Positions 1 through 7,066 of a stretch of 64,000 nucleotides of DNA are shown in pieces. This stretch comes from Vibrio zhanjiangensis (lineage in GTDB: Bacteria > Pseudomonadota > Gammaproteobacteria > Enterobacterales > Vibrionaceae). A model generated the notes under the pieces. It was not told the origin of the DNA. It saw nothing but the letters and a program-made list of their open reading frames with translations, and ran no database searches. Position numbers and translations under genes: made by a program. The first letter of the stretch is position 1. Every line of letters starts with the position of its first letter. The DNA lies in the NCBI RefSeq assembly GCF_030161235.1, contig NZ_BSPW01000083.1, positions 1 through 64,000 of the forward strand, read 5' to 3'.

Positions 1-62
1 CCTCATTTTACGGTGGAAACTTTACCACCTAATTTGGTGTCCGGGATCATTAAACCACTACA
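1..62 (-). mobile_element. Probable terminus of an IS3-family element running off the left edge
   Basis: Read on the minus strand, the segment ending at 62 starts TGTAGTGG and reaches CCGGACACC about 17 bases in. That TG start followed by a (C)CGGACACC block is typical of IS3-family (IS2/IS3/IS150-like) inverted repeats. The adjoining 18 bases (12-29) form a GGTGG/CCACC hairpin. The body of the element would lie outside the window, and no transposase coding is visible here. It could equally be a solo end or a remnant. Confidence 0.4.
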
Positions 63-203
63 CAATTGTTATAAGGAAATATAACAAAACATATGTTGCA
101 CTGGCCCTAAATCCAACGTCTTTAAAGGGAGAATGTGATCCCTCTGTAAAGTAACACATACTTTTTAGCCACATCGATTCTATCGGCGGAGACACCACTA
201 GTC
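63..203. other. AT-rich leader before the first orphan gene; no gene seen
   Basis: This is non-coding sequence between the putative IS end and the first orphan ORF. The run CCCTAAATCCAACGTCTTTAAAGGG at about 106-130 is an imperfect palindrome that shares the AACGTCT..AAAG word with the inverted repeat near 2770. No convincing promoter could be assigned. Confidence 0.3.
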
Positions 204-635
204 ATGATTAAAAAACGTTTAGTATCGCCTTTGATTTTTCTATTTGTCTTTAGCTTGTATATTCATTCAGCTGATAAGGTGAGTGATATTGACGATATAA
301 TATATAGTGAGGATTATAGCGATCTTTTTAAGGCCAGCCTAAAAAATCAATTTGTATTAGGTCCAAACTTTAATAAGTATGATTATGTTTTCACATATTC
401 ATGTGGCGGTGGGGCGATCTGTGGAAATATTTTTTCTTCTAGTGAGCATGCTTTGATTGATTTCCCAACTGAATTTTTAATTGATTCTCAGGAAGGTGAT
501 TTTAACATTGATTATAGTATCGATGTGAATGAAATATGCTTTACTGGCAAAAGTGCATATGACTCTACATTTTATGACTATGATTGCTATAAATTTAGCT
601 CTGGAAAGCTTATAAAGATCACGGGTAATCAATAG
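204..635 (+). CDS. Small exported protein with a CGGGxxCG motif, unknown function
   Basis: A 143-residue protein opens with a Sec-type signal peptide (MIKKR, a hydrophobic stretch to about residue 20, then IHSADK). The mature part has a short motif with two cysteines (SCGGGAICG, about residues 66-74) followed by an acidic, aromatic region with two further cysteines near the C terminus. The four cysteines suggest disulfides and a periplasmic or surface location. Proteins with this CGGG..CG pattern are common orphan exported proteins in gammaproteobacteria, but I know no firm function. It is the first of a run of small, AT-rich, same-strand genes encoding exported proteins; an immunity or inhibitor role is possible but unproven. 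Confidence 0.6.
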   Translation: MIKKRLVSPLIFLFVFSLYIHSADKVSDIDDIIYSEDYSDLFKASLKNQFVLGPNFNKYDYVFTYSCGGGAICGNIFSSSEHALIDFPTEFLIDSQEGDFNIDYSIDVNEICFTGKSAYDSTFYDYDCYKFSSGKLIKITGNQ

Positions 636-676
636 TATAATTGACATCTCAACTCTAGTTTGAAGTACGATAGTAA

Positions 677-1057
677 ATGAATACAAAAATTATAATTTTT
701 GCAATTATTTTTCTTTTTTCAAGCATATCGGTATCTGCTTGCACTAATTTAAAGTCATCGAGCGAGCTTTTAAGCTGTAAAAAAGAAGTTGAGGCAACAT
801 CTAGAGCTAAAATGCAAAAGGCGTATTTGAATTTGGATAAATATTTGTCTGGTGCTGTTGATTATCAAAAAAAGATTAAGCTGTCTCAAGAATCATGGGC
901 TAAATTAGCTACTCAAAATTGTGATGTTTATTCCTACTTTGCGGAACAGGGCTCAATAGCACATGATATTGCTATAAGCGAATGTATGGTAAGTGAGTAC
1001 AAGAGTAGAGAAGAATTTATCACTTCGTTATCTGATGTAGTAGAGCAATTTTTTTAG
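677..1057 (+). CDS. LprI/DUF1311-like small periplasmic protein
   Basis: A 126-residue protein has a signal peptide (hydrophobic residues 4-20, cleavage around SVSA-C). The mature part has the alternating helical pattern of the LprI N-terminal (DUF1311) family: an N-terminal CTNLKSSSELLSCKKE segment, a central SQESWAKLATQNCD motif, and a late conserved cysteine (AISECMVSEY). LprI of Mycobacterium is a lysozyme inhibitor, and in gammaproteobacteria the domain occurs in small exported proteins of unknown role, sometimes next to toxins. Family membership is read from motifs; inhibition of a wall hydrolase is inference. A second member lies at 1521-1901. Confidence 0.62.
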   Translation: MNTKIIIFAIIFLFSSISVSACTNLKSSSELLSCKKEVEATSRAKMQKAYLNLDKYLSGAVDYQKKIKLSQESWAKLATQNCDVYSYFAEQGSIAHDIAISECMVSEYKSREEFITSLSDVVEQFF

Positions 1058-1071
1058 CCAGTTGACGATAA

Positions 1072-1099
1072 ACATAAAAATCCCCATCAACACAGCTGA
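1072..1099. repeat. Partial duplicate of the folD terminator
   Basis: Twenty-eight bases (ACATAAAAA followed by TCCCCATCAACACAGCTGA) match 2883-2911 apart from one A in the homopolymer. At 2883-2911 the sequence is half of the folD terminator; here the second stem arm (GATGGGGA) is degraded to AAGGGTCAGGA. The preceding ACGATAAAC (1066-1074) is the reverse complement of GTTTATCGT beside the intact copy. This looks like the scar of a duplication or insertion at the folD 3' flank. Confidence 0.7.
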
Positions 1100-1110
1100 A
1101 GGGTCAGGAT

Positions 1111-1524
1111 GTGTATGATCATTATAAAAACTTAGACAAGCAGGTTCCGAAATTAGAGCAAGTATTGACAAGAAAGCAGCAGCACTTCTTATTTTTAGAA
1201 ATATACCCTTTTTACGAAAAAGAAACAGAGAGGTTATTGACGAAGCCTGACGTCAGAAGTGCGTATGATAAGAAATCAGTAATCGTATGGAATCAGTCAT
1301 CATCTAGTATACGAGAGGTTCTAGTTGATTTGACGTATCGAGGAGATAATGTTTCTAGCACAAGAAAGATGATTATTCCTTCTTTAGTGACTGATATTAA
1401 TGATAAATTGAATGGTTGTGACTCCAAGCTCTGCTTACTGATGAAAGATGATAAGGTTTGGATTGAGAGATTTGGGGTTAATCACAATCGTTATAAAGCT
1501 AGGTATGAGGCCCTATTAAAATGA
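1111..1524 (+). CDS. Hypothetical protein, GTG start
   Basis: A 137-residue ORF starts at GTG 1111, after a purine-rich GGGTCAGG at 1101-1108, directly beside the broken folD-terminator repeat. There is no signal peptide: the N terminus is hydrophilic (MYDHYKNLDKQVPKLEQ). The protein is rich in charged residues with two cysteines (GCDSKLC) near residue 110. It overlaps the next gene by 4 bp (ATGA), which suggests co-translation with the exported LprI-like protein. Because the start sits at a recombination scar, the ORF may be 5'-truncated and have lost an original signal sequence. I do not recognise the family. Confidence 0.45.
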   Translation: MYDHYKNLDKQVPKLEQVLTRKQQHFLFLEIYPFYEKETERLLTKPDVRSAYDKKSVIVWNQSSSSIREVLVDLTYRGDNVSSTRKMIIPSLVTDINDKLNGCDSKLCLLMKDDKVWIERFGVNHNRYKARYEALLK

Positions 1525-1901
1525 ATGTAAAGTTGTGCGCTGCTCTTTTGTGTTTTCTGTCATTTAACGTGTTTTCAGATGATGCAGGCGATCCTTGTTT
1601 AATCAAAAATGGTGGTGTAACTGCGGGGTATCTTTGTGTCGATAAAAAGATAAAGGATATCGACATTGTGTTAAATGAAAGCTATCAACAGGCTATTGAA
1701 AGAATTTTGGATGAAGCCCCCGATATAGAGGGAAGCTTCAGAGAGGCTCAGAGATCATGGTTGAGGTTCAAGGACTCAGAATGTGACTTTATTGGATCAT
1801 CTTTGACAAATTCACCATGGCGTGGAGTACGAATAGAAGAATGTAAACTGCGTATGATGAAAGAAAGAATTAAGTATTTTAATCAAGTATTTGTTGGGTG
1901 A
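1521..1901 (+). CDS. LprI/DUF1311-like small periplasmic protein (second copy)
   Basis: A 126-residue protein has a clear signal peptide (MNVKLCAALLCFLSFNVFS-DD). The mature region carries cysteines and the family signature REAQRSWLRFKDSECDF followed by a late ECKLRMMKERIKYF helix, closer to the DUF1311 consensus than the gene at 677. Its start overlaps the preceding stop by 4 bp, and its own stop overlaps the GTG of the next ORF, so 1111-2299 reads as one translational unit. A periplasmic location is well supported; the specific target is unknown. Confidence 0.65.
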   Translation: MNVKLCAALLCFLSFNVFSDDAGDPCLIKNGGVTAGYLCVDKKIKDIDIVLNESYQQAIERILDEAPDIEGSFREAQRSWLRFKDSECDFIGSSLTNSPWRGVRIEECKLRMMKERIKYFNQVFVG

Positions 1902-2299
1902 AACTTGAGTTAATGTATTACATGAAAGGGAAATCATATTTTGAAGTGGCTAAATTAATAATGGTTTTATGGCTTTATTGTGTGAGTTTCCAACTTAACG
2001 CGATGAGTGAAGCTAGCGCGAACTGGCTTTTTGAAAAGCAAAAGCAATGTGATATCAAAATCGATTCTTTAAAAAAAGACATACAGAGCCATGCTGATAA
2101 TTTGTCCAAAGGTAATTATAATGAAGCTGTCGTTTCTGACTTGCTTTCAGTCACATATAAATATGTACAAGAAAAATGTAGGTTTGATAATTTTGAAATT
2201 TTAGGTACTGAAACCGAGACATTAAATATGTGTGATTGTTTGATTGATGAGTACTCGAAGTTTAGTGAATACTTAGTTGAAAAAATAAACTTACCTTAA
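1898..2299 (+). CDS. Small exported cysteine-containing protein, unknown function
   Basis: The ORF can begin at GTG 1898 (overlapping the preceding stop), ATG 1913 or ATG 1922; the last gives the most conventional signal peptide (MKGKSYFEVAKLIMVLWLYCVSFQLNA). The mature protein of about 105 residues is charged and helical, with four cysteines (QCDIK, EKCRF, NMCDC). No family is recognised. Position and codon use place it with the other orphan genes of this patch. Confidence 0.5.
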   Translation: MKLELMYYMKGKSYFEVAKLIMVLWLYCVSFQLNAMSEASANWLFEKQKQCDIKIDSLKKDIQSHADNLSKGNYNEAVVSDLLSVTYKYVQEKCRFDNFEILGTETETLNMCDCLIDEYSKFSEYLVEKINLP

Positions 2300-2326
2300 A
2301 TACACACTTAAAAAAAGCCTCACCAA

Positions 2327-2566
2327 ATGACAAAGGTGTCAAACCAGTTTATGAAGATGATGCAAAATTTGTTGGTCTGGTTAGTTATATTTATTTCAGC
2401 CTCTGCGAATGCAAAGAGTTTGGATAACACTCAGCTATACACGGTTCCTTCAGGTAAAGTATGGGTTGTCAACGATATTCAGAGAAACCTTTGTGACGTT
2501 TGTACTTCCGATGTTTATGTCCAAAAAGGAAGTATGCAGCTCAACGAAGTTTGGGTTTCTGGTTAA
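2327..2566 (+). CDS. Short exported protein, possibly 3'-truncated
   Basis: A 79-residue ORF has a signal peptide (MKMMQNLLVWLVIFISASANAKS; start at 2327 or 2351) followed by LYTVPSGKVWVVNDIQRNLCDVCTSDVYV. The VPSGKVWVV phrase looks like the beginning of a beta-rich exported domain, but the frame stops after only about 45 mature residues. Downstream bases 2567-2770 contain fragments readable in other frames (SINVDVIDSGK; a 46-residue stretch at 2632-2769), so this may be the 5' end of a frameshifted longer gene. It is also possible that the short protein is genuine. Confidence 0.4.
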   Translation: MTKVSNQFMKMMQNLLVWLVIFISASANAKSLDNTQLYTVPSGKVWVVNDIQRNLCDVCTSDVYVQKGSMQLNEVWVSG

Positions 2567-2880
2567 GAGTATTAATGTGGATGTAATAGACTCAGGAAAA
2601 TAAGTTCAATTTACAGTAAGTTAATAGTGCTTTGATTATTAATTCAGATCGCACCCAATGGACTGGTGATTTGAAAATAATTAATATGAAATTTCAGTTG
2701 AATTTTTACATCTATCAAGCCAATGCAGGTAGGTACTTCTCGCAGTTGACTGAGTTCCGCTTTACATTTTAGACGACGTTACCCAACGTCTAAAGTGGGT
2801 GTTATGCCTACTCTCTAAGTGGCTTTGGCGACGGGTGTACAATTATCTGTGCTCTTATCGTTTCATTCGCTATTTTTACC
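2567..2880. other. Degenerate region between orphan genes and folD; inverted repeat at 2768-2794
   Basis: There is no intact gene. An inverted repeat TTTAGACGACGTT-ACCC-AACGTCTAAA lies at about 2768-2794 (perfect GACGTT/AACGTC core), followed by GTGGGTGTTATGCC. The composition and broken reading frames suggest decayed coding sequence. I considered an integron attC site but could not find the paired R/L core sequences. Confidence 0.35.
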
Positions 2881-2884
2881 AGAC

Positions 2885-2921
2885 ATAAAAAATCCCCATC
2901 AACACAGCTGATGGGGATGAT
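2885..2921 (-). terminator. Rho-independent terminator of folD
   Basis: On the minus strand the arms ATCCCCATCA and TGATGGGGAT close on a short loop and are followed by TTTTTT. It lies about 60 bp past the folD stop. Confidence 0.85.
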
Positions 2922-2979
2922 CCGTTTATCGTAACAAGGTTCATCACCTTTAAACGATGAGCATTACTCGTTTTTCTGG

Positions 2980-3843
2980 TTACTTTTTCTTAGTGTGGAA
3001 CTGCTCGCAGGCAAGCATGGTATTTTCTATCAAGCTTGCAACCGTCATAGGGCCGACGCCGCCCGGGACTGGGGTAATAAAGCTGGCTCGCTCTTTGGCG
3101 TTGTCGTAATCCACATCACCAATTAATTTGCCTGAATCTAGACGATTGATGCCCACATCAATCACCACGGCCCCTTCTTTAATCCATTGACCTGGAATAA
3201 AGTTAGGCTTGCCTACTGCGACTACCACAATGTCTGCTTGTCGAACATGGCTTTCCAGATCTTTAGTAAATCGATGACATGTGGTTGTGGTACAACCAGC
3301 CAGCAATAACTCAAGCGTCATTGGGCGGCCGACGATATTAGAGGCGCCAACAATAACCGCATGTAGGCCACGTAAATTAATATTGTAGCGATCAAGCAGT
3401 GTGATGATCCCTTTAGGTGTGCACGAACGTAATTTTGGAATACGTTGAGCCAAGCGACCCACATTATAGGGATGGAATCCATCAACGTCTTTGTCGGGGT
3501 GAATACGCTCTAATACATGAGTCGCATCAATGCCTGCGGGTAAGGGCAATTGGACAAGAATGCCGTCTATTTCATCATCACCATTGAGTTCATCAACCAA
3601 AGCAAGCAGTTCTTGCTCTGTTGCGCTTGCAGGAAGATCAAAAGATTTCGAGACAAACCCCACTTCTTCACAGGCACGTCGCTTACTGCCGACGTAAACT
3701 TGCGAGGCGGGATCTTCCCCAACCAGTACAACAGCGAGGCCTGGGGCTCTTAAGCCTGCATTAACACGTGCTTTTACGCGTGCGGCAACTTCTGAACGAA
3801 CAGTTTGAGAAATAAGAGTTCCATCAATATTTTGAGCGGTCAT
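2980..3843 (-). CDS. folD: Bifunctional methylene-THF dehydrogenase / methenyl-THF cyclohydrolase
   Basis: FolD interconverts 5,10-methylene-THF, methenyl-THF and 10-formyl-THF in the cytosol, supplying formyl units for purines and initiator Met-tRNA. The 287-residue protein is the usual length. The catalytic Tyr50 and Lys54 (YVGSKRRACEEVG), the VQLPLP strand, Asp121 (KDVDGFHPYNVG) and the NADP-binding GASNIVGRP loop are all present at family positions. It is monocistronic, with its own terminator and a PurR-like operator upstream. It lies close to the sarcosine oxidase and purU genes, whose product and substrate it links. Confidence 0.97.
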   Translation of the reverse strand: MTAQNIDGTLISQTVRSEVAARVKARVNAGLRAPGLAVVLVGEDPASQVYVGSKRRACEEVGFVSKSFDLPASATEQELLALVDELNGDDEIDGILVQLPLPAGIDATHVLERIHPDKDVDGFHPYNVGRLAQRIPKLRSCTPKGIITLLDRYNINLRGLHAVIVGASNIVGRPMTLELLLAGCTTTTCHRFTKDLESHVRQADIVVVAVGKPNFIPGQWIKEGAVVIDVGINRLDSGKLIGDVDYDNAKERASFITPVPGGVGPMTVASLIENTMLACEQFHTKKK

Positions 3844-3913
3844 GACGTTCCTTTAAAAACAGAATAGCTATTTTGCTGCGGGCATTGTCGCAAATTATCT
3901 AACGAACATCCAT

Positions 3914-3929
3914 AGGCAAACGTTTGCTT
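3914..3929 (-). promoter_or_regulatory. Putative PurR operator upstream of folD
   Basis: The sequence AGGCAAACGTTTGCTT fits the enterobacterial PurR consensus ANGCAANCGNTTNCNT at every specified position. It lies about 70 bp upstream of the folD start. PurR with hypoxanthine or guanine would repress folD when purines are plentiful. The match is seen in sequence; the regulator assignment is inferred. Confidence 0.7.
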
Positions 3930-4003
3930 TGTGGTGTTTTTAACCAAATTGCTACTTGGTGGACTTTTTTTAGTCATTCAGTTCATAATGTTACGAAAAG
4001 GTC

Positions 4004-4031
4004 TTGTGTTAAAGTGCTGAACTCGTATAAT
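4004..4031 (+). promoter_or_regulatory. tRNA-Arg promoter
   Basis: A -35 TTGTGT (4004-4009), 16-bp spacer and perfect -10 TATAAT (4026-4031) lie just upstream of the tRNA. Confidence 0.7.
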
Positions 4032-4045
4032 CCTTTCCCTGTAGC

Positions 4046-4122
4046 GCGCCCTTAGCTCAGTTGGATAGAGCACGTGCCTTCTAAGCATGTGGTCGCAGGT
4101 TCGAATCCTGCAGGGCGCGCCA
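4046..4122 (+). tRNA. tRNA-Arg, anticodon TCT
   Basis: A full cloverleaf can be drawn by hand: acceptor GCGCCCT/AGGGCGC, D arm GCTC/GAGC, anticodon stem CGTGC/GCATG with loop CTTCTAA (anticodon TCT, reads AGA), T arm GCAGG/CCTGC with TTCGAAT loop, and an encoded G-CCA 3' end. It is followed by a strong terminator and stands alone between folD and the regulator gene. Confidence 0.97.
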
Positions 4123-4132
4123 TTAATTTAGA

Positions 4133-4168
4133 AAACCCCAGCATCATTTGATGTTGGGGTTTTTGCTT
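4133..4168 (+). terminator. Rho-independent terminator of tRNA-Arg
   Basis: AACCCCAGCATCA pairs with TGATGTTGGGGTT around a TT loop, followed by TTTTG. It may also serve the converging regulator gene. Confidence 0.85.
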
Positions 4169-4188
4169 TTAGGCCGCAGTATTAATGT

Positions 4189-5223
4189 CTAACAGATAGA
4201 CATTTTCTCTCGCATCATGCTTGGCGATACGGAAAAAAACTCTTTAAAACATCGACTAAAATGTGTGGTTGAAGAAAAGCCGGTTGATGCTGCAATGGCT
4301 GAGATGGAATCTTCTGACTGGAGCAGTAATTGCCTTGCATAGGTTAATCTCAGTTCTAAATAGTACTTAGAAGGAGATGTTTGAATATGCGACTTGAACA
4401 GTCTTTCTAATTTTCTGCGCGATATCTTGAGGCAACGAGCAATGTCTTCGACATGGAGTGGCTCGTCAAGATTACTGACCATTAATAGATTGGCTTCTTT
4501 GACAATCGCTGGCGCAGAGTCGGGCAGGCAAGTGTGAAGTTGCGGTTTGGAATTTACTGGCATGCCTCGGTCACAAGAAAGGATTTCTCTCACCGCATTA
4601 GAATTGGCCTGGCTGGTGATTTTTTCCACTAGCGCTAACATCATATCGAGGGTGCTACTTGCGCCAGATGATGTCACAATATTGTTGCTATCGACATATG
4701 AGTCAGAAGACAGAATGCAGCTCGGAAAGCGCTCTTTTGCATAGGCATGATTATCCGGATGAAGCGCATACGGTTTTTTCTCAAGAACACCCGCTTGACA
4801 GAGAGCAACTGCCCCATTCCAAATCCCACCAAGAATTGCATTACGTTTGCAACCCTGTGAAATGAGCTTAGAGAGACGCGCGTGTTCCATCAAGTTGGTT
4901 CGATAGCCACCACAGACGATCAGTATGTCGTTATCTCGCAATGTCTTGATATCACTCAATATATAGTCAGGAGTGATGTGAATGCCAATATCACTCAACA
5001 CATTGTCTGGTTTTAAGCCGATAGTTGAAAAGACAAATCGTTTTGTACCTTCCACCAAGTTCGAAGTCACTAGGCAATCCACGGCGCAGGTAAATGACAT
5101 CAAAGAAAAATGCTCAAGCACAACAAATAGAACATTGGTTTGCTCAAACGCTGCCTTTGGTTTTGGCATAAAGCATTGATTGGTATCTCTCATTGGAGGT
5201 GAGAACCTTCTTATTGTTTTCAT
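4189..5223 (-). CDS. GlxA-type AraC family regulator (GbdR/SouR-like), likely activator of sarcosine catabolism
   Basis: A 344-residue protein has an N-terminal DJ-1/PfpI (class I glutamine amidotransferase-like) domain (about residues 27-195; segments VVLEHFSLMSFTCAVDCL and GGIWNGAVALCQAGVL) and a C-terminal AraC-type double helix-turn-helix (about 235-335; LHVEDIARCLKISRRKLERLF and a DSISAIAASTGFSSTTHFSRCFKEFF segment). This architecture matches Pseudomonas GbdR and SouR, which activate glycine betaine and sarcosine catabolic genes. It is transcribed divergently from soxB, so control of that operon is likely. The upstream Met of two close candidates was kept as start. Confidence 0.85.
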   Translation of the reverse strand: MKTIRRFSPPMRDTNQCFMPKPKAAFEQTNVLFVVLEHFSLMSFTCAVDCLVTSNLVEGTKRFVFSTIGLKPDNVLSDIGIHITPDYILSDIKTLRDNDILIVCGGYRTNLMEHARLSKLISQGCKRNAILGGIWNGAVALCQAGVLEKKPYALHPDNHAYAKERFPSCILSSDSYVDSNNIVTSSGASSTLDMMLALVEKITSQANSNAVREILSCDRGMPVNSKPQLHTCLPDSAPAIVKEANLLMVSNLDEPLHVEDIARCLKISRRKLERLFKSHIQTSPSKYYLELRLTYARQLLLQSEDSISAIAASTGFSSTTHFSRCFKEFFSVSPSMMREKMSIC

Positions 5224-5495
5224 GGCTTTATCTAATGGTTGGCGTGCTGTGGCAGTGTCTCAGGTAAGATTGTTGTGACAAGTATCCGTCATGCATATTT
5301 ATAAACTTCATCACATAATTTTTACTATCCAGCTTGGTAATGGATTGAACTGTCGCAAAAACAACCGCTCTTGACGCACACAGTCGGTCAAAGGGAAAAG
5401 ATGCAAGATAGTTTGTTTGAAACAGCACCTAGGGCTTGATGGGCACAATCCTCATGACGCCAAGGTGAGAATTTAGGCAAATTAGAAGGTAACTA
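5224..5495. promoter_or_regulatory. Divergent control region between the regulator and soxB
   Basis: A 272-bp gap must hold both divergent promoters and the regulator site. The soxB start at 5496 is preceded by an AGAAGG Shine-Dalgarno (5484-5489). No operator half-sites could be picked out with confidence by eye. Confidence 0.4.
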
Positions 5496-6746
5496 ATGAC
5501 GGATTACTCAGGGTTTGGTCTATTTAAGCATGCCTTAACCTATCACGAAAACTGGCAACGAATTTGGCGAAATCCCACACCCAAGAAGCACTACGATGTT
5601 GTCATCGTAGGTGGTGGTGGACACGGACTAGCCACCGCTTATTATCTAGCGAAAGAGCATGGTATTACCAATATTGCGGTGGTTGAAAAAGGCTATCTAG
5701 GTGGTGGTAATACTGCGCGAAACACCACCATAGTGCGCTCCAATTACTTGTGGGATGAGGCTGCTCATCTCTACGAGCACTCGATGAAATTGTGGGAAGG
5801 TTTGTCTCAAGAGCTCAATTATAACCTCATGTTTAGTCAAAGAGGTGTGTTAAACCTCGGCCACACATTACAAGACATGAGGGATATAGAAAGGCGAGTG
5901 AATGCAAATCGGCTCAATGGAATAGACAGCGAGGTGCTGAGCACCAAAGAAGTGCAAGACTTGGTGCCAATATTAAATTGCTCGCCAACTGCGAGGTATC
6001 CGGTGTTGGGAGCAAGTTGGCAACCGCGTGGTGGGACCGCCCGTCATGACGCAGTCGCTTGGGGTTATGCACGAGCAGCCGATAAGTTAGGCGTTGATCT
6101 TATCCAGCAAAACGAAGTGACCGGCATTCGCGTAGAAAAGGGCTCAGTGGTTGGTGTAGAGACCAAGAAAGGCTTTATTGGTGCAAGTAAAGTGGCTTGT
6201 GTGGCATCAGGCAACTCTGGTGAGCTCGCCAAGATGGTCAATATGAGCTTGCCATTAGAATCTCACCCGCTACAAGCCATGGTTTCTGAGCCTTTAAAAC
6301 CCTGTTTAGATACTGTGGTGATGTCTAACCATGTCCATGGATACATGAGCCAATCTGATAAAGGCGATTTAGTTATTGGAGCGGGTATCGATAGCTACCT
6401 TGGATTTGGACAAAGAGGCTCTTTTCCTGTTATTGAGCACACCATAGCAGCCATTATTGAGATGTTTCCCATCGTTAGCCGAGTCAGGCTCAATCGCCAC
6501 TGGGGAGGCATTGTTGATACCACGCCTGATGCTTGCCCAATCATCAGTAAAACCCCGATTAAAGGTTTGTATTTTAATTGTGGCTGGGGAACGGGAGGCT
6601 TTAAAGCAACACCAGGTTCTGGTCATGTATTTGCGCACACCATCGCGAAAGATCACCCGCACCCTCTCGCTGATGCCTTTAACCTCAATCGATTTGTGAC
6701 TGGGAATTTAATTGATGAGCACGGCGCAGCCGGCGTTGCACACTAG
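5496..6746 (+). CDS. soxB: Sarcosine oxidase beta subunit
   Basis: The catalytic flavin subunit of heterotetrameric sarcosine oxidase oxidises N-methylglycine to glycine. The 416-residue protein begins with a short extension, then an ADP-binding Rossmann motif (VVIVGGGGHGLATAYYLA, about 35-52). His184 in the GGTARHDAVAWGYAR motif corresponds to the residue that covalently binds FMN in this family. A C-terminal GIVDTTPDACPIISKTP segment and a GWGTGGFKATPGSG glycine-rich loop complete the FAD site. It is first in a tightly packed operon, with 17 bp to soxD. Confidence 0.96.
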   Translation: MTDYSGFGLFKHALTYHENWQRIWRNPTPKKHYDVVIVGGGGHGLATAYYLAKEHGITNIAVVEKGYLGGGNTARNTTIVRSNYLWDEAAHLYEHSMKLWEGLSQELNYNLMFSQRGVLNLGHTLQDMRDIERRVNANRLNGIDSEVLSTKEVQDLVPILNCSPTARYPVLGASWQPRGGTARHDAVAWGYARAADKLGVDLIQQNEVTGIRVEKGSVVGVETKKGFIGASKVACVASGNSGELAKMVNMSLPLESHPLQAMVSEPLKPCLDTVVMSNHVHGYMSQSDKGDLVIGAGIDSYLGFGQRGSFPVIEHTIAAIIEMFPIVSRVRLNRHWGGIVDTTPDACPIISKTPIKGLYFNCGWGTGGFKATPGSGHVFAHTIAKDHPHPLADAFNLNRFVTGNLIDEHGAAGVAH

Positions 6747-6763
6747 GTCTAGGAGAAAGAGTT

Positions 6764-7066
6764 ATGCTGCAAATCTATTGCCCGTATTGCGATGAAATAC
6801 GCGAAGAAGAAGAGTTTCACTACGCGGGAGAGGCGCATATTGTCAGGCCTTTAGAACCAGAGGCGGTGACCGATGAAGAATGGGGTCACTATCTGTTTCA
6901 CCGAAAAAATAACAAAGGCTCACATCAGGAAATGTGGTCGCACAGTGCGGGGTGCCGTAAGTTTTTTAATGTTGTCCGTAACACAGTAACTTACCAGATA
7001 GAAGAAGTTTATAAAATCGGCAGTAGCTGTGCTTTATTCAACCAAGAGGAGCAGCACAATGGCTGA
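6764..7066 (+). CDS. soxD: Sarcosine oxidase delta subunit
   Basis: A 100-residue small subunit with the zinc-binding ligands of the family: CPYC at 6-9, then His60 and Cys64 (WSHSAGCRKFF). It stabilises the heterotetramer near the alpha/beta interface. It has a good GGAGAAAGAG ribosome site and its stop overlaps the soxA start by 8 bp, so expression is coupled. Confidence 0.95.
   Translation: MLQIYCPYCDEIREEEEFHYAGEAHIVRPLEPEAVTDEEWGHYLFHRKNNKGSHQEMWSHSAGCRKFFNVVRNTVTYQIEEVYKIGSSCALFNQEEQHNG

Noticed and set aside
2768..2812. Integron attC-like site (inverted repeat plus GTTATGCC)
   Set aside because: The stem is present but the paired R/L core motifs of a Vibrio attC site were not found, and no other copies occur among the small genes.
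4046..4122. tRNA-Arg as an integration (att) site of a genomic island
   Set aside because: No duplicated tRNA 3' end or integrase gene was found in the window; the neighbouring genes on both sides look resident.
5228..5428. 66-codon minus-strand ORF between the regulator and soxB
   Set aside because: It fills the divergent control region, has no ribosome site and no recognisable product.
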